Shown: positions 34,201-45,786, numbered from the stretch's first letter. The stretch is 64,000 nucleotides of DNA from Gnetum montanum (GCA_015680685.1 MNCI01026399.1:1048344-1112343); one strand, 5' to 3'. A program made the numbers and translations. The notes: generated by a model not told the origin, from the sequence alone.

Positions 34201-35559
34201 GTAGATCACTTAGGGAACAAGCAACATGAGGACGAACTTGGACAAATTCTTCAAGATTCAAAAGTTCTAGAGTATAAGCATTAGAAACCCATCAGATGAT
34301 AGTACTTAAAGGTTATAACTAACCTCTCCTTAGTAGTTTTAGCCACAAGAGTTGTTAATTCTAATGCATATTCATACTTAAGTATATTTGGATGAAAAGT
34401 AGAGCTTGTTGTTAGCATAACATCTAATATCAGTTTGGGCTAACACCGATTTTAGACGACTAGCATCATGTTCTTCTTACACATACACATCTATTTTATC
34501 ATGGAATTCCCTTGGAGTTAAGAATTCCATGGCTTAAGAATCCAAGGACACTATTCAATTGCAAGCTAAAGCTTCAACAAACACCTTCAAGAGGTATCAC
34601 AAAGTACTTAGAAGGCTGCACCTTAACCACTTAAGGCTACATTAAAGTGTGATTCTCTCTACAAGCTATTTGTTAAAGTGAGACTTAAGCAAAATAGGGG
34701 TCTTGTTTACTTAAAAACACCTCACACAAACACAAGTATTGTGCCAATAATTGAAGCACAACTTGCTAAAACCTTTAAATTGCAATTAAAACTCAAACTC
34801 ATGATGATCATAAAGCCAAAGATTACATGCTTTTATAGACTTAGAAAGGGGAAGAGCTACTAGAGCTTGGACATAGGATAAGCTCAAGCTCCATTATTTT
34901 GATAGAGACATCAAACTAAGACATAAACTAGATCAGGACATAAAGCAGACAATGACAACTGACTAAGACTAAAGAATAATTATTAAAGTGCCTTTAAAAT
35001 GGCTTGATGTACACTACACATTTTGGACCTTGATCTTTGACACTCATAATAGGCTTTGATTAGCTTTGACATATTCTCAATCCAAAGAGATGGTGACATG
35101 GTCACGTCTTGAGACTCTAGAGTCTTCAACCAAGGGCAGTCATTCAACTTTATGCTTATTTTGATATAGTATCACATATTCAAAGAGATTTATCCTCTAG
35201 AATGTCTAACATGAAGCTAACTCCCATCTAGTCCATTCCAGCAAGGTGTCAAAATACGTACGTGCTAGCTATTTTGCAAATAGTTGTTTTCTAGTCAATA
35301 AGATGTTGTCCAAAACATGATTATGCTACAAATGTAACAACTTTACTTCGAGGCGAATCTAGTGAAGATTATTCACCAAATAGTCAATTCATCCTACCAT
35401 ATTTACAAAAAAAATCTAGGTTTGGATAAAGACATGATATGCTAATTGTGGATTCTTATGGAAAGCATGAAATTATTTTTCTACACCACATGACACATAT
35501 TTCAAGCATGTCCAACGATCATTCTGTCCATTCATCTACTAGTCCTAACAGGCTGACAA
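34201..35559 (-). other. Viral intergenic region between the two copies
   Basis: No coding frame is supported. A minus-strand TATA box (TATAAAAGC, 34829-34837) lies about 0.8 kb before the first viral ORF, the arrangement expected for a pregenomic RNA promoter with a long leader. A clear tRNA-Met primer site was not found. Part of the stretch may be host sequence. Confidence 0.45.
34829..34837 (-). promoter_or_regulatory. TATA box candidate of the viral promoter
   Basis: The minus strand reads TCTATAAAAGCATG. It lies between the end of RNase H of one copy and the first ORF of the next. Confidence 0.4.
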
Positions 35560-36085
35560 TGATTTCTAATGATAATGCTGGTGATAGTGGCATGGCTCTA
35601 AACATGAAACTTTTGAGTTCTCTAGTGAGAGAATCGGGCAACAAGTTTGTTTCCCCTAGAATTCTTTCTATTGAAAATTCATACTTGGACAACAAAAATT
35701 ACCATCATGCAAACCTTTGGAGCTTAGGTGAGGTTGTTATGCACCTCTTCATGAGCGTGGCTAGATTTGATGAATCTGTTCATAGGATGAATGATTCTTC
35801 AATTAAATACTCATGAAATTTTTGAATCTGTTTTATGGCTACTATTATTTCCTTCTATGTAGGCCAATAATTTAACTCATTTTTCGCAAAGCAACCAAAA
35901 GCATAAGAACAAATTATTTCATCATTCTTCAACACTTCTATTTTTAACAAAACTACTTCCTAGGCTTCATAGCTAGCATCTGTGTTTAGAATGAATGGTC
36001 CATTAAACATAGGCTCTAATGGTGGTAGATGTTGACATCCTTTTTTAATTTCTTCACTTGATCAGTTGCCTCCTTGGTCCAATGA
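35560..36085 (-). pseudogene. Viral RNase H, right copy
   Basis: Minus-strand scraps in order give LNTDASYEA (first Asp), CSYAFGCFAKNELNY, a stop in place of the next conserved residue before KEIIVAIK, TDSSNLATLMKR (third Asp) and ERILGETNLLPDSLTREL at the end. This is the usual retroviral and caulimovirid RNase H order. Two or more stops are present. Confidence 0.7.
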
Positions 36086-37110
36086 AATGGCGTTAAATTC
36101 TTACATTTTCTTATTTGAGTTGTTTTATTAGACAAATGTGAAATGTGCTTGATAAGATAATTTACATATCTTAGAAACCTCATGCACTACTCCTTTGATT
36201 CCAACTAATCTGGAAAATTTGAAATATTTTGAAGAACATGGGGTTGCATGTGAATTATGCCATCTTTTGTGACAACTCCTAAAAACTCCACTTCTCTTTG
36301 ACAAATTTGAAACTTTTTAGGATCAACTGAAAGCCTAATGCCATGCTCTAAACAAGTTTTTGCAATCTTCTTCAAATGTTCATAGTGTTCTTTAACAGTA
36401 TTTGAGTATATAAGAAAGTCATCAATATAATTGGCTACAAAATACTTCATCTTCTCAAATACCAAATCCATTTTGCACTAGAATTGAGAAAGTGCACTTT
36501 TTAGACCAAATGGCATAACTAGCCATTCATATAAACCTCCTGATGTGCTAAATGCAGTTTTGTGAATGTTGCATTTTGAAATTTTTATTTGATGATATCC
36601 TAACTTGTAGTTGAATTGTTGAAGATCTTCCTTGATGCAACCCTCTGGATTAACTCTTCCTTCCTAGGCAATGGTCATTCTACATCCACTGTGATAGCAT
36701 TGAGTGGAATGTAATTTATCACCATCCTAGCCTTTCCTCTCTTGATTTCAACATGATTTCTGACTATGAAGCAAGCACAAGACTAACTTGAAATTGAGGG
36801 CCTAATTAATCCTTTCTTTACAAACTCTACTACTTGACTAGCCACTTCTGTCTCATCTTGCCTTCTCATAGGAATTGTTTTACTTTGTACAGGAATTGAA
36901 TGTATAATCAAAATATAAGCTATTAGACTATCTTTGGACCAAAATTCTAATGAATGCTGATAACAACATTTCATTAATAGACCATGGAGTTCTTCAATGG
37001 CATTTAGTCTCATACCTTGGCATTTTAGCATGTTTTGGACTTGTTGCTATTTGGACCTTTTTCCATCTTGGATGGCTTCATTCATGAGAATTTGCTTTAA
37101 GTGATGGATT
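36086..37110 (-). pseudogene. Viral reverse transcriptase, right copy
   Basis: The frame 36205-36471 has the catalytic YIDDFLIYS and, after it, LEHGIRLSVDPKKFQICQ and VEFLGVV. Upstream, 36783-37031 holds VVEFVKKGLIRPS, and between them scraps of the LxR and FGLKSA-type palm blocks occur in other frames. Gypsy RT has similar motifs, so the viral call depends on the neighbouring movement and coat domains. Confidence 0.75.
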
Positions 37111-37169
37111 TTCAATGTAGAATCTTGTTTGTTCAAATTGAGCCTTTCCTAGTTCTGGTGGAATTTTGG

Positions 37170-37565
37170 AAACTATAATCTTCTTACCACCAACTAATAT
37201 TACAATCAAATTCTCGACCTACTATATAGGGAGAAAAATGATCCATGAAATTGGTTCCCCACCCTATATCAAATCCTCCATCACTTATTTGCACAAAGTC
37301 TATTTCACCTATCAGTGCTTCACTAATTCTGACAAGAATATCTAGAGCAAACTTGTTCCAATGCCTCATGTCATTCATTGTATCTATTCTAAAGGATCAA
37401 GTTGATTCAACTCAATTATCCATAACATTTTGATGGAAAAAATTTAGAGTTGCCCCTATATATATGAATGTTGTGAATTTTCTCCATTTTACCTTGCCAT
37501 CAACTACAAATTTAATGAGAATGAGTAAGAGAGATACTTCTGAGATTGTCTTTTTGATTTGATTC
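37170..37565 (-). pseudogene. Viral aspartic protease, right copy
   Basis: In the expected place between zinc knuckle and RT, the minus strand reads IYIGATLNFF where the active form would be a DTGAT motif, followed by an open stretch (37184-37378) with ALIGEIDFVQISD and IVGREFDCNI. The catalytic aspartate is replaced by tyrosine. Confidence 0.55.
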
Positions 37566-37879
37566 ATAACTCCCTTTGGCAATTGCAATTTTGGCTTCTA
37601 ATAGACACTTTTATCTTTGGGATGGTACTTAGGCTTGAATTTCTTTTCAAATGGAGTGATCAGGAACTGACTTGGAATCCTTGAGGTTGCTAGACTTGAA
37701 TATGAGAAAAAGCTTTCATCAGTTGTTGAATCATCTTCTGATAAGAGAGCTAGGTGCTCTAAGCAAAATGCTAAGGTTTGCTCATCTTTTTCATCTGCTT
37801 GAATTCCACTAGGACCACCCTCACTTGAAACCTATATAGCAAAAGGATTAGTAAAACTTTGGGTAGAATTAGTAGTTGC

Positions 37880-38295
37880 TAATAAGAACTAATCATCTTC
37901 ATCTTCATCTTCTTCTTGTTCATTTATTAATTGTTCTAGTTCTTCTAATTCTTTTGTATTCCAACTTTCACTATCTAAAATCCATCCTCCTTTAGCCATC
38001 TCTAAAGAGATTTCTTCTTCTTCTTTTAAAGCTGATTATTCAAAATCATCGGAAAATTGCAATTTGTAGATATTTTCATGATTCCTTAAACATTCTTCTA
38101 ATTTTTCTACACTCTCTATTGGTTCCCATTCATCTTCATATTCTCTAAAGAATGCTTTGACTTTGGTCAATGTTTTATTGGATTTTTTCAAACATTCATA
38201 TGCATAATGTCCCTTTTTTCTATAATTATCGCAACAAACTAATTTGGTAGATTTTCTAGATCCTCTTCTCCTTCTCATATATATATTTGGCCTAA
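37880..38295 (-). pseudogene. Viral zinc knuckle and acidic tail of coat protein, right copy
   Basis: The frame 38036-38278 begins with a basic stretch (RRRRGSRKSTK), then a knuckle CDNYRKKGHYAYEC in which the second cysteine of CX2CX4HX4C is tyrosine. An acidic tail follows and continues to 37880 as a Glu/Asp-rich region. This order is typical of the caulimovirid coat C-terminus, which binds nucleic acid. Confidence 0.65.
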
Positions 38296-38309
38296 ATTTT
38301 CTTGGTTTA

Positions 38310-39085
38310 ATAGGATATTATATTCTTTTGTTTCTTATTGTAGCTACCTTTCTTCTAGATTTTGATTTTTGTGGCTTTTGTGGCTTTCTCCCAAAGTGAT
38401 CTACCATACCATTTAAGTTTGCACAAGCTTTTGTAGATGGGAGAAATTTTTTCAATCCAATATGTAGTCAAGCATGTTGTAGTTCTTATCTAGTCATATG
38501 TACCACATCCACAAAATACATTAAAGATAGATTTAATGCACTTTGAACTATCTTATGAAAAACCATTTATCCTAATTTCTTAGGAAGGGAACCAAGATAC
38601 ATATAAGCTATGAATGGATCTCTATGTAGTGCAAACCTACACACTTCCTTTTGAATTCAGCATTGTATTATTCAAAATCTTCTAATCTATACAACCTCCT
38701 TTGACTTAACAATAATTTATCTTAGAGCCTTAGATTAGCTGACAAGTCTACTATAAATTCTATAGTGAGTGTGACAAACAGAGCTTGAAACCCACTATCT
38801 AAGACTTGGTTTTAAGCATCACTAGGAGAACTTTCCCACGAATGTCTAACTATTCCTTCTGTGCAATCTAATCCAACCAATATTGTGGTTTTCTCATCTA
38901 ACTTTAAGGTATTTTGAAATACCTTTAATTGATCAACCCACAATCGTATTGTATGTAATACTTTGCTAGGAGGTAGATAATCAATATCTAGCAAAGGCAC
39001 TAAAGTGCCTATCATATCCTTCAAAGCAAAAAATGGTGGTGGAGCTTCATGCAGATGCCTTAGGTATGACATCATGATTTTTCCT
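38310..39085 (-). pseudogene. Caulimovirid coat protein, right copy
   Basis: The open stretch 38812-39075 contains MIGTLVPLLDIDYLPPSK and DEKTTILVGLDCTEGIVRHSW. Further left, scraps match the EF-helix and YLGSLPKKLG block of the left copy. It joins the basic stretch before the zinc knuckle. Confidence 0.65.
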
Positions 39086-39420
39086 TGGCAATCATCATAT
39101 GGTGATATTTCTTCATTGCCTTCCTCATCTTCTATTGGCTACTTTAGGCTCTTTTCTCCTTTTAATTTTTACAACTTTTCTTTAATCCGATCCACTTCAA
39201 ATGAAACCATTTTACCCTTTTCTTCTTTTTCTCTTAATTTTTTCTTATATACTAGTACTACCTTCAATTGATTTCCTAGGCTAAAAAATTCCTTCAGAAA
39301 ATTTTTCTTTTTATCTTTTTTCTATTTTTCTTTTCTATTTGACTATATCTTCATACAAATTCATCTGACTCAAAAATTCATCTACTTTATCTTCTAATGT
39401 ATTCATATTTTTACTACAAA
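39086..39420 (-). pseudogene. Viral coiled-coil and acidic region, right copy
   Basis: It is homologous to 32087-32560, with the same Lys/Glu-rich stretch and acidic block, but with a stop before the acidic part. Confidence 0.5.
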
Positions 39421-39699
39421 AACTTGACCAATTTATCAAATAATTTAGTTGGCATACCTCCTCTTTCTGGTTCTTACCTAAACTGTGTTCCAACAAATAA
39501 CTGCAATCTACCCTAATTTATAGATTTTCATCTTCTAAAGTAATGTTGCAATATGAACTCTTTGGTGGCCATTTTCCTCCACTAATTAACTTCTTTCCAT
39601 CAATATCTCTAGCTTGACACATAAAGATGGATCCATTACAATCATAGTTTTGTGACTCTTTCTATTGTTGTTTTTGCTTTGAACTTGATCCTTTATCAT

Positions 39700-40268
39700 A
39701 CTTTATAGATGGTATAATAGGTGGTAGAGGAGTGAGATTAATGATAGTAGATCTTTCAAACTATTGGATAGGATATCGACGCCATCTTTTGTGAGCTCTA
39801 AAAGATTTCTGTAATTCTTGATCCCTAAGAATTTTTGAATCTTAGGGAACCCTTGGACATAGCCTTTTGCATCAATAGATCTTCCACATTCTAACAGATG
39901 TTTACTACCTACCAGGAACTTAACATCCCATTTGAGCTTATGATTCACAAATATTGTATTTGTCAACTAGAAAGCATGAGCATTGATTGTAGCATAAATA
40001 GATTCATGAAGCATTCTAACTCCATGTATTTCAATACCTAATAGCAAAGTTGAAGTAATATGCTCATCAAACAGAGACAACTGAAAATTAGGTTGGACAA
40101 AACATAATGCATCAACATTTAAGACACCTTTAAAATGACAAATCTTAAACATTTTCCATACCAAATCTACAACATATCTTAACCCATCTCCAATAATTCT
40201 ATTGTGTAACAAGATCACCACAAATGCAACATTTAGATCATAGTTGAATTTGGGACTTACAAAGATAG
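39700..40268 (-). pseudogene. Viral movement protein (30K superfamily), right copy
   Basis: Two adjacent open frames (39967-40221 and 39703-39966) together cover the core: GDGLRYVVDLVWKMFKICHF, FQLSLFDEHITSTLLLGIEI, ATINAHAF and LTNTIFVNHKLKWDV. This copy is better preserved than the left one and made the family visible. The N-terminus is missing. Confidence 0.7.
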
Positions 40269-41696
40269 CATAAAATATTTACATATAATAAAATTATATA
40301 AAAAAACTTAGCACATTGATAAAATAATGGTAACGAAATAGATTTTCAATTATTTTTAATTTTATTATTATACATGTTTAAAATAATAAAATGTTAAATT
40401 AATAGTGAGTGTATTTACACATAGTAATTTAAGCATAATTTTATTAATTAGGAGTACGAAAATATATTTTTAAAAAATTATTGACAAAGAAGATAGTTCA
40501 TAAATGAATTTTATAACTTCAATATAAAGTTAATATAGAATACTTACCCAAAGTAAAAAATATTAATACGATCATTATATAAAATAAAAAATTAATATAT
40601 GTAAAAATTAAAATATCTTATATTTACATAAAATGAATTAAATGTAATATATTATATTTACAAATATTGATATTTAACCTATTTTACCTTGTATAAAATT
40701 ATGATAAAAAAGATGGTAACTTTTGAAAATGGTAATAAAATGTTTGCTTTAAACTTTGAACTAAAAACAAAAACTAAAATTGTTTAACCTACTTTAAACA
40801 CCATGCTTATTTTAGTTCATTTCTTTTAAGATTGAGCTTTTAACTTAACATTTTTTTTATGTTTTTTAAAAATTAGCATAAACTATAAACAAATGTCATG
40901 TTTATATTTCACTGCAAAGTTGTGAACTTTTTTTTTTTTTTTTGTTAAGTGAGAGTAAAAATACATAAGGTAATTAGGAAAGAGAAGGCTTAATAAAAGT
41001 AATCATTTCTTACATATCCTTACATCTGCTTTTTAATGCTACGATAATTTCCTACATGTTGTTTTTTCATAGTTATATGTCATTTCTCATCTGCAATAAC
41101 TTGAGAATTTATGATTTATTGTAATGGATTTTTAAATGATTTTGAGCTCATTTTCTTTTTCTTATTGTGTTTACAAAATATTAAAAGTTTTTGATATTGC
41201 ATAATTTTTAATAAGCTCTATTTATCTTAACATTTTAAGTTGGTGAACATCATAAAAACTTTTGTACACTACAGGTGTTCTCACTTTTTTAATTACTTGT
41301 ATTTATTATGTGATTTACAAAGGAAATCACCGTAACATACACCATTACATTTATATTAACTCTATGAGTTTGATGATAATTATGATTGTGCAATTTGTGA
41401 TGTACTCTACCATTATAACACCTTACCTTTATAAGTTTGATGATAACTATAATTTTACAATTTGTGTTGTATTCTACCATTATAACACATAATATGTTGA
41501 AAAAAAAGATTGAGATATAAATTTAGTAAATGCTTTTAAATTTTCAATTAAAAGTGATATAAGATATGAAATAAGGTTAACATGTCATATTTAATTACAA
41601 TATGATAATTAAATAAAATAAAAAGGTAAATTTTAATGACTTTAATATTATATTTACATACTTAGATATTGTGGTTTTATATAATAAAGAGTAACG
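40269..41696. other. AT-rich spacer, flank of the copia element
   Basis: No gene is supported. It has a T-run at about 40929-40943 and a small tandem duplication of about 67 bp (41368-41434 and 41435-41489, GTTTGATGATAA...CCATTATAACAC). Similar AT-rich sequence resumes at 54803, consistent with one host stretch split by the copia insertion. The ORFs at 41262-41492 and 41289-41480 fall in the duplication and are not supported as genes. Confidence 0.5.
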
Positions 41697-42090
41697 TGTC
41701 TAAGAAAAAATTTGTGGATTGCACAAGAAATTTACATGCATAGATAATCGAAAATGCACAATGCGGAAGTAAATGGAACTAACCTCTAGCCATTGATGCC
41801 TTGAATTAAACTTGATGTTTGGATTCTTCTTTCACACCAGTGCTCTACAATGATGGTGTATGCAACCTCTAAGCATCTGTGAAAAGGAAAAAAACTGCAA
41901 TCCTATAGTGATTCATGGAGCCTTTGTTCTCCCATCAAGAACAAATTTATAGGCCATGGAATTAGTTACTATTAGAAATTAGAAAAAAATAAGAGACCCA
42001 ATGCCAACATGTAAATGCATTACTAGATATGGAGGCCACCTTGATGTGTTAACGTATGCATAAATGTGGAAATGTGTAATGCATGTTACA
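41697..42090 (-). repeat. 3' LTR of the copia element
   Basis: It begins TGTCTAAG and ends TGTTACA on the plus strand, and aligns with 54376-54802. A minus-strand TATA box (TATAAATT) lies at 41944-41951. It lacks about 40 bases present in the U3 of the right LTR. Confidence 0.85.
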
Positions 42091-42103
42091 ATCTCCCACT
42101 TGG
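42091..42103 (-). other. Polypurine tract of the copia element
   Basis: The minus strand reads AAGTGGGAGAT immediately before the LTR, the classic copia tract. Confidence 0.75.
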
Positions 42104-42402
42104 TCTTCATATTTAATCAAGTCCAGAGTTCAAGAAATAAATGCATAAATCATGGCGATAGTTTTCCTTAATGTGAATATTATCTTCCATGTATTACAAT
42201 GCATTATCTTTCAAAAGTAATTCCTTATATGGTAACTAGGTTTATGAATAAACCAATGTTCATTCTAGGTCCTACCATATGTGAATTTTCTCTCATAATT
42301 ATATGCGCAAATCATATGAGAAAATAGCACAACCGAATAAGAGTTTCATTAAGATTATAAAGTTGTACGTACAAAAAATTACATTATGGAACCAAGTCCC
42401 AT

Positions 42403-42870
42403 CTAAACTACATGATCCTTAAATGACTTTGGTAGCATTCCTTTTGTCAAAGGATCAACTATCATCAATTCAATACATATATGCTCAATGACCACTTTGT
42501 TTTCCTTAATGCGTTCCCTTATGGCTAAGTACTTTATGTTGATGTGTTTACTTGGACTGCCACTATTATTATTCTTAGCCATAAAGATAGTAACTAAATT
42601 ATCACAAAACATCCTTAATGGCCTAGATATAGAATCCACAATTCTAAGCCCTAATATGGAACTCTTTAACCATACACCATGTGAAGTATTCTCAAAACAA
42701 GAAAAAAACTCTGCCTCCATGGTGGAAGTAGCAACCAAAGTTTGCTTTCCACTTCTCTAGGATATAACTCCTCTAGCTAGCATAAAAGCATAACCAAATG
42801 TTGATTTCCATGAATCAACATAGCCAACAAAGTCTAAATCAGAGTAGCCAGTCACCTTAAAGGAGTCAAT
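42403..42870 (-). pseudogene. Copia RNase H
   Basis: The minus strand has YSDLDFVG, then ATSTMEAEF, MFCDNLVTIF and SKHINIKY, carrying the D, E, D and H residues expected in order. A long open stretch is 42403-42738. One stop separates the first block (near 42760). The end reads DPLTKGMLPKSFKDHVV, the usual copia terminus. Confidence 0.85.
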
Positions 42871-43860
42871 TCATTTATACATAAGCATGTAATATTTTGT
42901 ACCTTGAAGGTACCTCATCACTTTCTTTTCAACCCTCCAGTGGTCAATACCTAGATTACTCTGATATCTACCCAACATTCCCACAACAAATGCAATGTGA
43001 GGTCTTGTGTAGACTTTATCATACATAAGGCTTCCAACAGTTGCAACATACAAAATGTTGCTCATCTAACTTTTCTCTAAATCATTCCTAGGACACTGGT
43101 TCAAATTGAACCTATCACCCTTTACAATGGGTGCTATACTTGGTGAACAATTTTTCAATTGAAACCTCTCTAAAACTTTATTGATATAGGTTTTCTAAGA
43201 CAATCCTAGAATACATTTAGATTTCTCCGTATGGATCTGAATGCCAATGACATAAGATGCCTCACCCATATCCTTCATGTCGAAGTTATTAGAGAGAAAA
43301 TGTTTCACCTCATATAGCAATGCACTATTATCGGTTGCAAGAAGGATATCATCCACATATAGAATAAGGAAATAGATTTTTCTCCCACTAATTTTCTAGT
43401 ATATACATTGATCCATGATGTTTTCTTTAAAACCAAATGAAATGATGATATCATGGAATTTCAAGTACCATTGATGGAAGGCCTATTTCAATCCATATAT
43501 GGATTTCTTAAGCTTGCATACCAATTGCTCATCATCACTAGAGGAAAATCATCCAGGTTGTTTCATATAAACCTCTTCCTCTAGATCACCATTGAGGAAT
43601 GATATTTTCACATCCATTTAATGTAATTCAAGATCAAAATGGGCAACCAATTCCATGATAACACAAAGGGAGCCCTTCTTAGATATAGGAGAAGAGTTCT
43701 CCTTGTAATCTATTTCCTCTTTTTGAGTGAACCCTTTAGCGAAAAGTCTAGCCTTATATCTTTCAATGTTGTCCAATGAGTCTTTCTTAGTCTTGAAGGC
43801 CTGTTTGCATCTAATGGCTTTTACACCATCAGGCAACTTCACAAGATCCTAAACTCCATT
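42871..43860 (-). pseudogene. Copia reverse transcriptase
   Basis: The N-terminal block is open at 43618-43842 (LPDGVKAIRCKQAFKTKK, RYKARLFAKGFTQK). It is followed by MDVKISFLNGDLEEEVYM and the catalytic YVDDILLAT near 43355. The connection block (GSLMYDKVYTRPHIAFVVG) is at 42871-43065. Several stops are present, for example before MDVK and within IYGLK. Confidence 0.85.
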
Positions 43861-44559
43861 ATATGACATAGAGTTCATCTTGACTTTCATGGCATCATAT
43901 GAAAAGTTAGATTTCTTACAACTCATGGCTTATGAAAACATTTTGAGATCATTTTTGGCTCCTATGTTGTAGTCAAACTCCTATAGATACATCATATAGT
44001 CACTAGGAATCATTGATTGCCTTACTCTAGTAGATCTTCTTAATGTTGGTTCATCATTATCTTAAGGATCATGATGTTCAATAGGAGATTCAATAGGTTC
44101 TAGTATCTGTTGTTCTGTTAGATCTACTACTTCTTGATCAATAGTTTGTGGAACTTTAATGACTGGTTGTTGTTCATTCTGCATTTGTTCTCTAGGCGTA
44201 TTATGCACAAAAACCAATTTATTATTTGAAGTAGTGGGTTGAGCGTTTGTATGATCTATCTCAGGAACAATTTTCTAAGATCTATTGCTCCCACTAATCA
44301 AGTTATTCTTAAGAAATTTAGCATTCCTTGATTCCACAAACCTAGTAGTATGTAATGGGCAATAAAATCTGTATTCCTTAAACTATTCAGCATATCCAAT
44401 GAAATACCCACCATATTGAGTCTAACTTCTTTTCTTGTGGATTATAAACTCTTAATTTAGACAAGCATCCCCAAATGCATATATGTCGCAAACTCAATTT
44501 TCAACCTTTCCATAATTCAAATGATGTCTTTGAGACAACCTTAGTTGGAACTTAGTTTA
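43861..44559 (-). pseudogene. Copia integrase C-terminal and linker region
   Basis: This lies between the integrase core and RT, with many stops. Scraps such as GYFIGYAE and LHTTRFVESRN-like sequence match the hydrophobic GYP block region of copia integrases. Little more can be said. Confidence 0.5.
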
Positions 44560-44763
44560 ATATATACACTGTCGTCTTGAGAGCTTTAATCCATAAGGAC
44601 TTATGAAGCTTGGAGCTATTAAGCATACTCTGCACCATGTTCAATAATGTTCAATTTTTTCTTTTTGTCATACCATTCTGGTTTGGAGAACCAAGCATAG
44701 TGTACTGGGCAACAATTCTATGCTCTTGAAGAAACTTAGCAAATGGACATGTGCTTATCCATC
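44560..44763 (-). pseudogene. Copia integrase core, downstream half
   Basis: It continues the core after the E2 insertion with CPFAKFLQEHRIVAQYTM and SPNQNGMTKRKN. In active copia integrases the last block has a catalytic glutamate (NGxAERKN); here it is lysine, so the third acidic residue is lost. Confidence 0.75.
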
Positions 44764-44768
44764 ATTAG
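44764..44768. repeat. Target-site duplication of element E2, left copy
   Basis: ATTAG directly precedes TGATGAG and is repeated at 52081-52085. Confidence 0.9.
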
Positions 44769-45786
44769 TGATGAGTGGCGAGGTACCCCTACACTCAACC
44801 ATACGAAACGAGCGTAGCACGCGCAATCTAGTCGAACTTCGCAGACTAAATGCCTGCACACCTCATGGAACACTTGGGGTTAATCATTCATTGGCTTCCC
44901 AAACTTACTTGTAGTTGTCACGATGTATGGTTAAGTAAGTCCGAGGTATATGATTGTTATAGTCTTTTATGGTTTTTCTCCTATGCTATTAAGGTGAAGG
45001 GTTGAGAAAGCTAACTAACTCTAACTAAGGACTAAGTCTAAATTAACTAGCGTCAGCATCCATTCCCACTTACCGTACACACCCTGAATTGATGCAACCG
45101 CGGCTACCAAATGCTAATCATTGCTGGGATTACCACGTGTAACGCACATGCTCGAAGTGGTCGTACTGAGGCACCTAACTAGGAGGAAAGGGTTGAGAGA
45201 ATCTATCTAGCCTAAGTGCGATGAGCAACCAATTCCTTGACTAACCGTACACATCTGGGACTACCACTGGGATTAGCAAGCATAGATCTTGGGTACACCA
45301 CTAGGTTACCAAGTAGTCACACAAGATGCTCGTAATCAAGTCGTACTCATACCGCATGCGATGAGTAGCTGATTCCTTGACTAACCGTACACATCCTTAG
45401 ATGCTCGTAATCAAGTCGTACTCATACCACATTCTAGGAAAGCAATGAATAACATTTAAATAAAATCCTATTCCATGCACTGTAAGGTTTATCCAATCAA
45501 GTTCGTCTTTATTGCCATACACAACTTGTGTTCAGGTACAATGTTGCTCAAATAAAGATCCGTTTACTCTAGGACTCCTATTGTGGGCACATGGAAAATA
45601 TTCTATCTCTGGAGTGATTAAACTACCAGAGTTTCCCTACTTCAAAACTAGGATGGGAAATAAGGAGAGTGCCACCTCTTATTTATAGATTTGACGATGA
45701 ACTGCGATATCGTGTACATGACATCACAGGGGACGATGCGATATCGCAACGGCCACGATATCGCGTATGTGAATCGCATCTCATCA
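44769..45786 (-). repeat. 3' LTR of element E2 (left copy) with internal duplication
   Basis: It runs TGATGAGTGG to TCTCATCA. It is 1018 bp against 960 bp for its partner because of an extra segment at about 45354-45430, which repeats GATGAG...TTCCTTGACTAACCGTACACATC and AGATGCTCGTAATCAAGTCGTACTCATACC. The TATA box is at 45680-45688, and AATAAA on the minus strand near 45510. Confidence 0.88.

Larger units (their letters stand above)
31470..40268 (-). mobile_element. Endogenous caulimovirid (pararetrovirus), two incomplete copies head to tail
   Basis: On the minus strand the right copy (40268 to about 35560) has, in order, a 30K-type movement protein, a coiled-coil region, coat protein, zinc knuckle, protease, RT and RNase H. 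After about 1.3 kb of non-coding sequence the left copy starts again with an N-terminal region, movement protein, coiled coil and coat protein, and stops at the LTR of element B. The movement protein and the coat protein order separate this from Ty3/gypsy. Every module has stops or shifts and key residues are lost, so it is an old inactive integration. A gymnosperm-specific lineage is possible, but I cannot place it. Confidence 0.75.
38312..40268 (-). repeat. Direct repeat, right copy (viral movement and coat region)
   Basis: It aligns with 31475-33433. The match ends abruptly at about 40268 where unrelated AT-rich DNA begins, so this copy is truncated inside the movement protein. Confidence 0.8.

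Noticed and set aside
34597-34609. GGTATCACAAAG as a viral tRNA-Met primer site
   Set aside because: It is on the plus strand, opposite to the viral genes, and matches only partly.
35439-35816. 125-codon plus-strand ORF
   Set aside because: The minus strand of the same bases encodes the end of the viral RNase H (TDSSNLATLMKR, LLPDSLTREL), so the plus frame is a shadow.
41262-41492. Overlapping ORFs on both strands
   Set aside because: They fall on a small tandem duplication in AT-rich DNA and have no similarity to any known protein that I can see.
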